From positions 1 through 8,897 of the forward strand of contig CAJKFZ010000107.1 in NCBI GenBank assembly GCA_905199285.1: DNA of 8,897 bases, given 5' to 3'. A program made the position numbers and the translations under genes. Of the stretch, positions 6,453 through 8,897 are shown piece by piece; within the stretch, counting starts at the first letter, position 1; every line of letters starts with the position of its first letter. The DNA is from an uncultured Ruminococcus sp. GTDB lineage: Bacteria; Bacillota; Clostridia; Oscillospirales; Ruminococcaceae. The notes under the pieces were generated by a model that did not search any database, had not been told where the DNA came from, and saw only the letters and a list, made by a program, of their open reading frames with translations.

Positions 6453-7748
6453 ATGGAACTTAAAGAAGTAAAAGGTTTAAAATTCGTTGACGGCGGAGTC
6501 TGCGCCGCTAAGGGTTTCAGGGCAAACGGAATCCAGTGCGGACTTGCTCATAAGCCGCTTGCTGACACGGATAAAAATTCAGCGGAAAGCAATAACGCTC
6601 TTCCGTCTGCAAAAAAGAAAAATGATCTCGCTCTTATCGTCGCTGATAAAGAGTGTACTGCCGCTGCTGTTTATACGACAAATAAGGTTAAGGGCGCTCC
6701 TATTCTTGTTACGAAGGAACATCTTAAAAACGGTAAGGCTAAGGCTGTTATCGTAAATTCCGTAAACGCCAATACCTGCAATCCTGACGGTGTGGAGAAA
6801 GCCGGTAAAATGTGCGCTCTTGCCGCTGCGGAGCTTGGAATCAATGCCGACGACGTTATCGTTGCTTCAACGGGAGTTATCGGTCAGATTCTTCCTATCG
6901 AGCCTATTGCCAACGGTATGAAAGAGCTTGCCGAGGGACTTTCCTATGACGGTAATCCTCGTGCTGTTGAAGCTATTATGACTACCGATACTATGCCGAA
7001 GGAACTTGCGGTTCAGTTCGAGCTTGGCGGAAAAACCTGCACTATGGGCGGTATGCTCAAGGGAAGCGGCATGATACATCCGAATATGGCTACTACGCTT
7101 ACTTTTATCACTACCGACGCCGATATTTCCGCAGAGCTTCTCCAGCGTGCTCTCAGCGACGTTGTAAAGGTTACTCTTAACCGTGTAAGCGTTGACGGCG
7201 ATACCTCCACAAACGATATGGTCTGCGTTCTTGCTGCTGGTACTGCCGGAAATAAGCCTGTCGTTCATGAGGACGAGGACTTCGAGAAGTTTGAAACGGC
7301 TCTGTACGGAGTTATGATGAATCTCGCCCGCCTTATGGCTCGTGACGGCGAGGGAGCTACTAAGCTTATCGAGTGCGTATGCTCTGGCGCTGATACGGAG
7401 AAAACTGCTGAAATAGTCGCTAAATCCGTAATTACGTCAAGTCTTTTTAAAGCCGCTATGTTCGGCGAGGACGCAAACTGGGGAAGAATCCTTTGCGCTG
7501 TAGGCTATGCGGACGCTGATTTTGATATTAATATGGTCGATGTTTCGATCGGTTCGGCAAAGGGAAGTATTGATGTATGCAAAAACGGCGCAGGTCTGGA
7601 ATTTTCCGAGGAAAAGGCAAAGGAGATTCTCGAAGAGGAAGAAATTCTTATCAGCATTTCCATCGGAAATGGTTCCGGTTCTGCCGTTGCGTGGGGATGC
7701 GACCTCACTTACGATTATGTGAAGATCAACGGCGATTATCGCTCGTAA
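6453..7748 (+). CDS. argJ: Ornithine acetyltransferase / N-acetylglutamate synthase
   Basis: ArgJ moves the acetyl group from N-acetylornithine to glutamate, closing the acetyl cycle; bifunctional members also acetylate glutamate from acetyl-CoA. Which type this is cannot be read from sequence. The protein is a self-cleaving Ntn-fold precursor: KGSGMIHPNMATT (residues 203-215) contains the cleavage point between Ala213 and the nucleophile Thr214. STGVIG (139-144) supplies the oxyanion-hole Thr-Gly pair. ARDGEGATKLIE and the C-terminal WGCDLTYDYVKINGDYRS are conserved. At 431 residues it is longer than the roughly 400-410 typical, because about 20 extra polar residues (about 34-55, ending in a lysine run) follow GIQCGL. 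The ATG at 6453 is chosen for GAGGA at 6441-6445, seven bases upstream and overlapping the argC stop. A TTG at 6435 would add six residues and has no support. Confidence 0.96.
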   Translation: MELKEVKGLKFVDGGVCAAKGFRANGIQCGLAHKPLADTDKNSAESNNALPSAKKKNDLALIVADKECTAAAVYTTNKVKGAPILVTKEHLKNGKAKAVIVNSVNANTCNPDGVEKAGKMCALAAAELGINADDVIVASTGVIGQILPIEPIANGMKELAEGLSYDGNPRAVEAIMTTDTMPKELAVQFELGGKTCTMGGMLKGSGMIHPNMATTLTFITTDADISAELLQRALSDVVKVTLNRVSVDGDTSTNDMVCVLAAGTAGNKPVVHEDEDFEKFETALYGVMMNLARLMARDGEGATKLIECVCSGADTEKTAEIVAKSVITSSLFKAAMFGEDANWGRILCAVGYADADFDINMVDVSIGSAKGSIDVCKNGAGLEFSEEKAKEILEEEEILISISIGNGSGSAVAWGCDLTYDYVKINGDYRS

Positions 7749-7755
7749 GGTACTT

Positions 7756-7871
7756 TACGGGGACGCTGTCCCCGTACCCCTGCCAAAGGGGAGTACATCC
7801 CCTTTGGAAACCCAGTATTATTTCTTGCATATCTCCTCAGGAGATATGCAAGAAATGTGACTAAAGTCACA
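7756..7871 (-). repeat. Four-palindrome intergenic repeat, copy B (downstream of argJ)
   Basis: This is the inverse-orientation counterpart of the element before argC, 116 bases long. Read left to right: TACGGGGAC-GCT-GTCCCCGTA (7756-7776, 9 bp); CCAAAGGGGA-GTACA-TCCCCTTTGG (7783-7807, 10 bp); an 18-bp perfect stem with a one-base nominal loop, left arm ATTTCTTGCATATCTCCT (7820-7856); and TGTGACT-AA-AGTCACA (7856-7871, 7 bp). The complement of 7777-7819 contains TGGGTTTCCAAAGGG and CCCTTTGGCAGGGGT, identical to copy A. It starts seven bases after the argJ stop, so its first GC-rich hairpin would sit at the 3' end of an argCJ message, though no T tract follows. It may protect or end that transcript. 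Confidence 0.85.
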
Positions 7872-7989
7872 AGAGAAATAACTGCCATTTGGTATGGAAT
7901 GCATGGAAACAAAATCCCCGGCAATGCCTATGAACGATAAACGCTTTTGTCGGAGTATTGCGATATATATTTTGAAGGGAAAAATAAAA

Positions 7990-8856
7990 ATGGAGAAAAT
8001 TTCAAACAGCGACAGATCGCAGGTTCTTATCGACGCTCTGCCGTATATTCAGAAATATAACAACAAAATCCTTGTCATCAAGTACGGCGGCAACGCTATG
8101 ACCAATAATGAGCTTAAAGACGCTGTTATGACGGATATCGTTCTGCTTTCACTCGTTGGAGTTAAGGTCGTTCTCGTTCACGGAGGCGGTCCGGAGATCA
8201 ACGATATGCTCGGCAAGCTCGGTATCGAGAGCAAGTTCATAAACGGTCTGCGCTATACGGACGAGGCTACTATTAATGTGGTGAAAATGGTTCTCGCAGG
8301 AAAGGTCAACAAGGAGCTTGTTCAGCTTCTCGCTCAGCATAAGGGAAGTGCAGTCGGTCTTTGCGGTATCGACGGCGAGATGCTTACGGCGGAGAAAAAA
8401 ATGACCGACGACGGTCAGGATCTCGGCTATGTAGGCGAAATAACTAAGGTCAACACTAAGCCTATTCTCGACGCTCTTGCAAACGGAAATATCCCCGTTA
8501 TCGCAACTGTTGCAACAGATGAAAACGGCAATACATACAATGTTAACGCCGATACTGCCGCTGCAAGAATCGCTGCCGAGCTGGGCGCTGAAAATCTCAT
8601 ACTCATGACCGATATCGCCGGTCTGCTTCGTGATAAGGACGATCCGAAAACTCTTATTCCGGAAGTGAACGTGAGCGAAGTTCCGTTCCTGAAAAGACAG
8701 GGGATCATCTCCGGCGGAATGATTCCTAAAATCGACTGCTGCGTTGAAGCCGTAAGAAGAGGCGTCAACAAAACTGTTATCATTGACGGCAGAGTGCCCC
8801 ACTCTATTCTTATCGAAATTCTTTCAAACGAGGGCATCGGTACGCAGTTTGTGTGA
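7990..8856 (+). CDS. argB: N-acetylglutamate kinase, probably arginine-inhibited
   Basis: This enzyme phosphorylates N-acetylglutamate with ATP, the committed and usually feedback-controlled step of the acetylated pathway. The 288-residue protein has the amino-acid-kinase blocks: IKYGGNAM (residues 30-37, phosphate-binding Lys31), HGGGPEI (64-70), NVNADTAA (184-191, catalytic Asp188) and GGMIPK (242-247, Lys247). Two traits of hexameric arginine-sensitive enzymes are present: an N-terminal helical extension of about 25 residues before the first strand, and the C-terminal GRVPH...EGIGT block (267-285). The 258-residue, arginine-insensitive E. coli form lacks that N-terminal extension. AAGGGA (7975-7980) is nine bases before the ATG at 7990. 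An in-frame ATG at 7894 would add 32 residues unlike the family and is rejected. The 241-base gap after argJ contains repeat copy B and no convincing promoter. The window ends 41 bases after the stop. Confidence 0.96.
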   Translation: MEKISNSDRSQVLIDALPYIQKYNNKILVIKYGGNAMTNNELKDAVMTDIVLLSLVGVKVVLVHGGGPEINDMLGKLGIESKFINGLRYTDEATINVVKMVLAGKVNKELVQLLAQHKGSAVGLCGIDGEMLTAEKKMTDDGQDLGYVGEITKVNTKPILDALANGNIPVIATVATDENGNTYNVNADTAAARIAAELGAENLILMTDIAGLLRDKDDPKTLIPEVNVSEVPFLKRQGIISGGMIPKIDCCVEAVRRGVNKTVIIDGRVPHSILIEILSNEGIGTQFV

Positions 8857-8897
8857 AAATAAGAATATAATTTTACTTATAAACTGAAAATTTACGA

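Noticed and set aside
7947..7971. A possible argB promoter, TTGTCG and TATATT
   Set aside because: The spacing of about 13 bases is too short for a standard promoter and the -35 match is weak.
7894..7989. A longer ArgB starting at 7894
   Set aside because: The extra 32 residues do not resemble kinase sequence, and AAGGGA at 7975-7980 fits the ATG at 7990.

Overview
The window is a chromosomal arginine-biosynthesis locus from a low-to-mid GC Gram-positive anaerobe, most likely a Ruminococcus-like member of the Clostridia (Oscillospiraceae). That placement rests on Firmicute-style AGGAGG ribosome binding sites, leucine codons strongly biased to CTT/CTC in the arg genes, a lipoprotein with a Ser/Thr/Glu-rich linker, and the gene content. 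It is an inference without any database search. All genes lie on the + strand.

Layout: (1) 1-279, an AT-rich control region with a near-consensus promoter and a perfect ArgR operator (ARG box) just upstream of its -35. (2) argG, 280-1509. (3) An unrecognised secreted lipoprotein, 1561-2724, followed by a probable intrinsic terminator. (4) A DJ-1/PfpI-family gene, 2823-3404, whose base composition and codon use differ from its neighbours, then about 125 bases holding hairpins between two copies of a 13-base direct repeat. (5) argH, 3570-4958, with a small two-helix membrane protein starting one base after its stop. (6) A palindrome-rich intergenic region, 5227-5494. (7) argC and argJ, 5495-7748, ten bases apart. 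(8) A second palindrome-rich region, 7749-7989. (9) argB, 7990-8856. The last 41 bases hold nothing I can identify.

Together the enzymes cover most of the pathway. ArgJ makes N-acetylglutamate and recycles the acetyl group onto it from N-acetylornithine, ArgB phosphorylates it, ArgC reduces the phosphate to the semialdehyde, and ArgG plus ArgH convert citrulline to arginine. argD (acetylornithine aminotransferase) and argF (ornithine carbamoyltransferase) are not in the window. Two control layers are visible: ArgR at argG, and a C-terminal ArgB sequence of the kind seen in arginine-inhibited N-acetylglutamate kinases.

The most unusual structure is a pair of intergenic repeats (5333-5451 and 7756-7871), in opposite orientation on either side of argCJ. 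Each has four consecutive palindromes, and the stem lengths match between copies (7, 18, 10 and 9 bp). The inner two hairpins share sequence and carry compensatory base changes. The outer two keep their shape but share almost no sequence. I saw no defence system, CRISPR array, insertion sequence, tRNA or rRNA.
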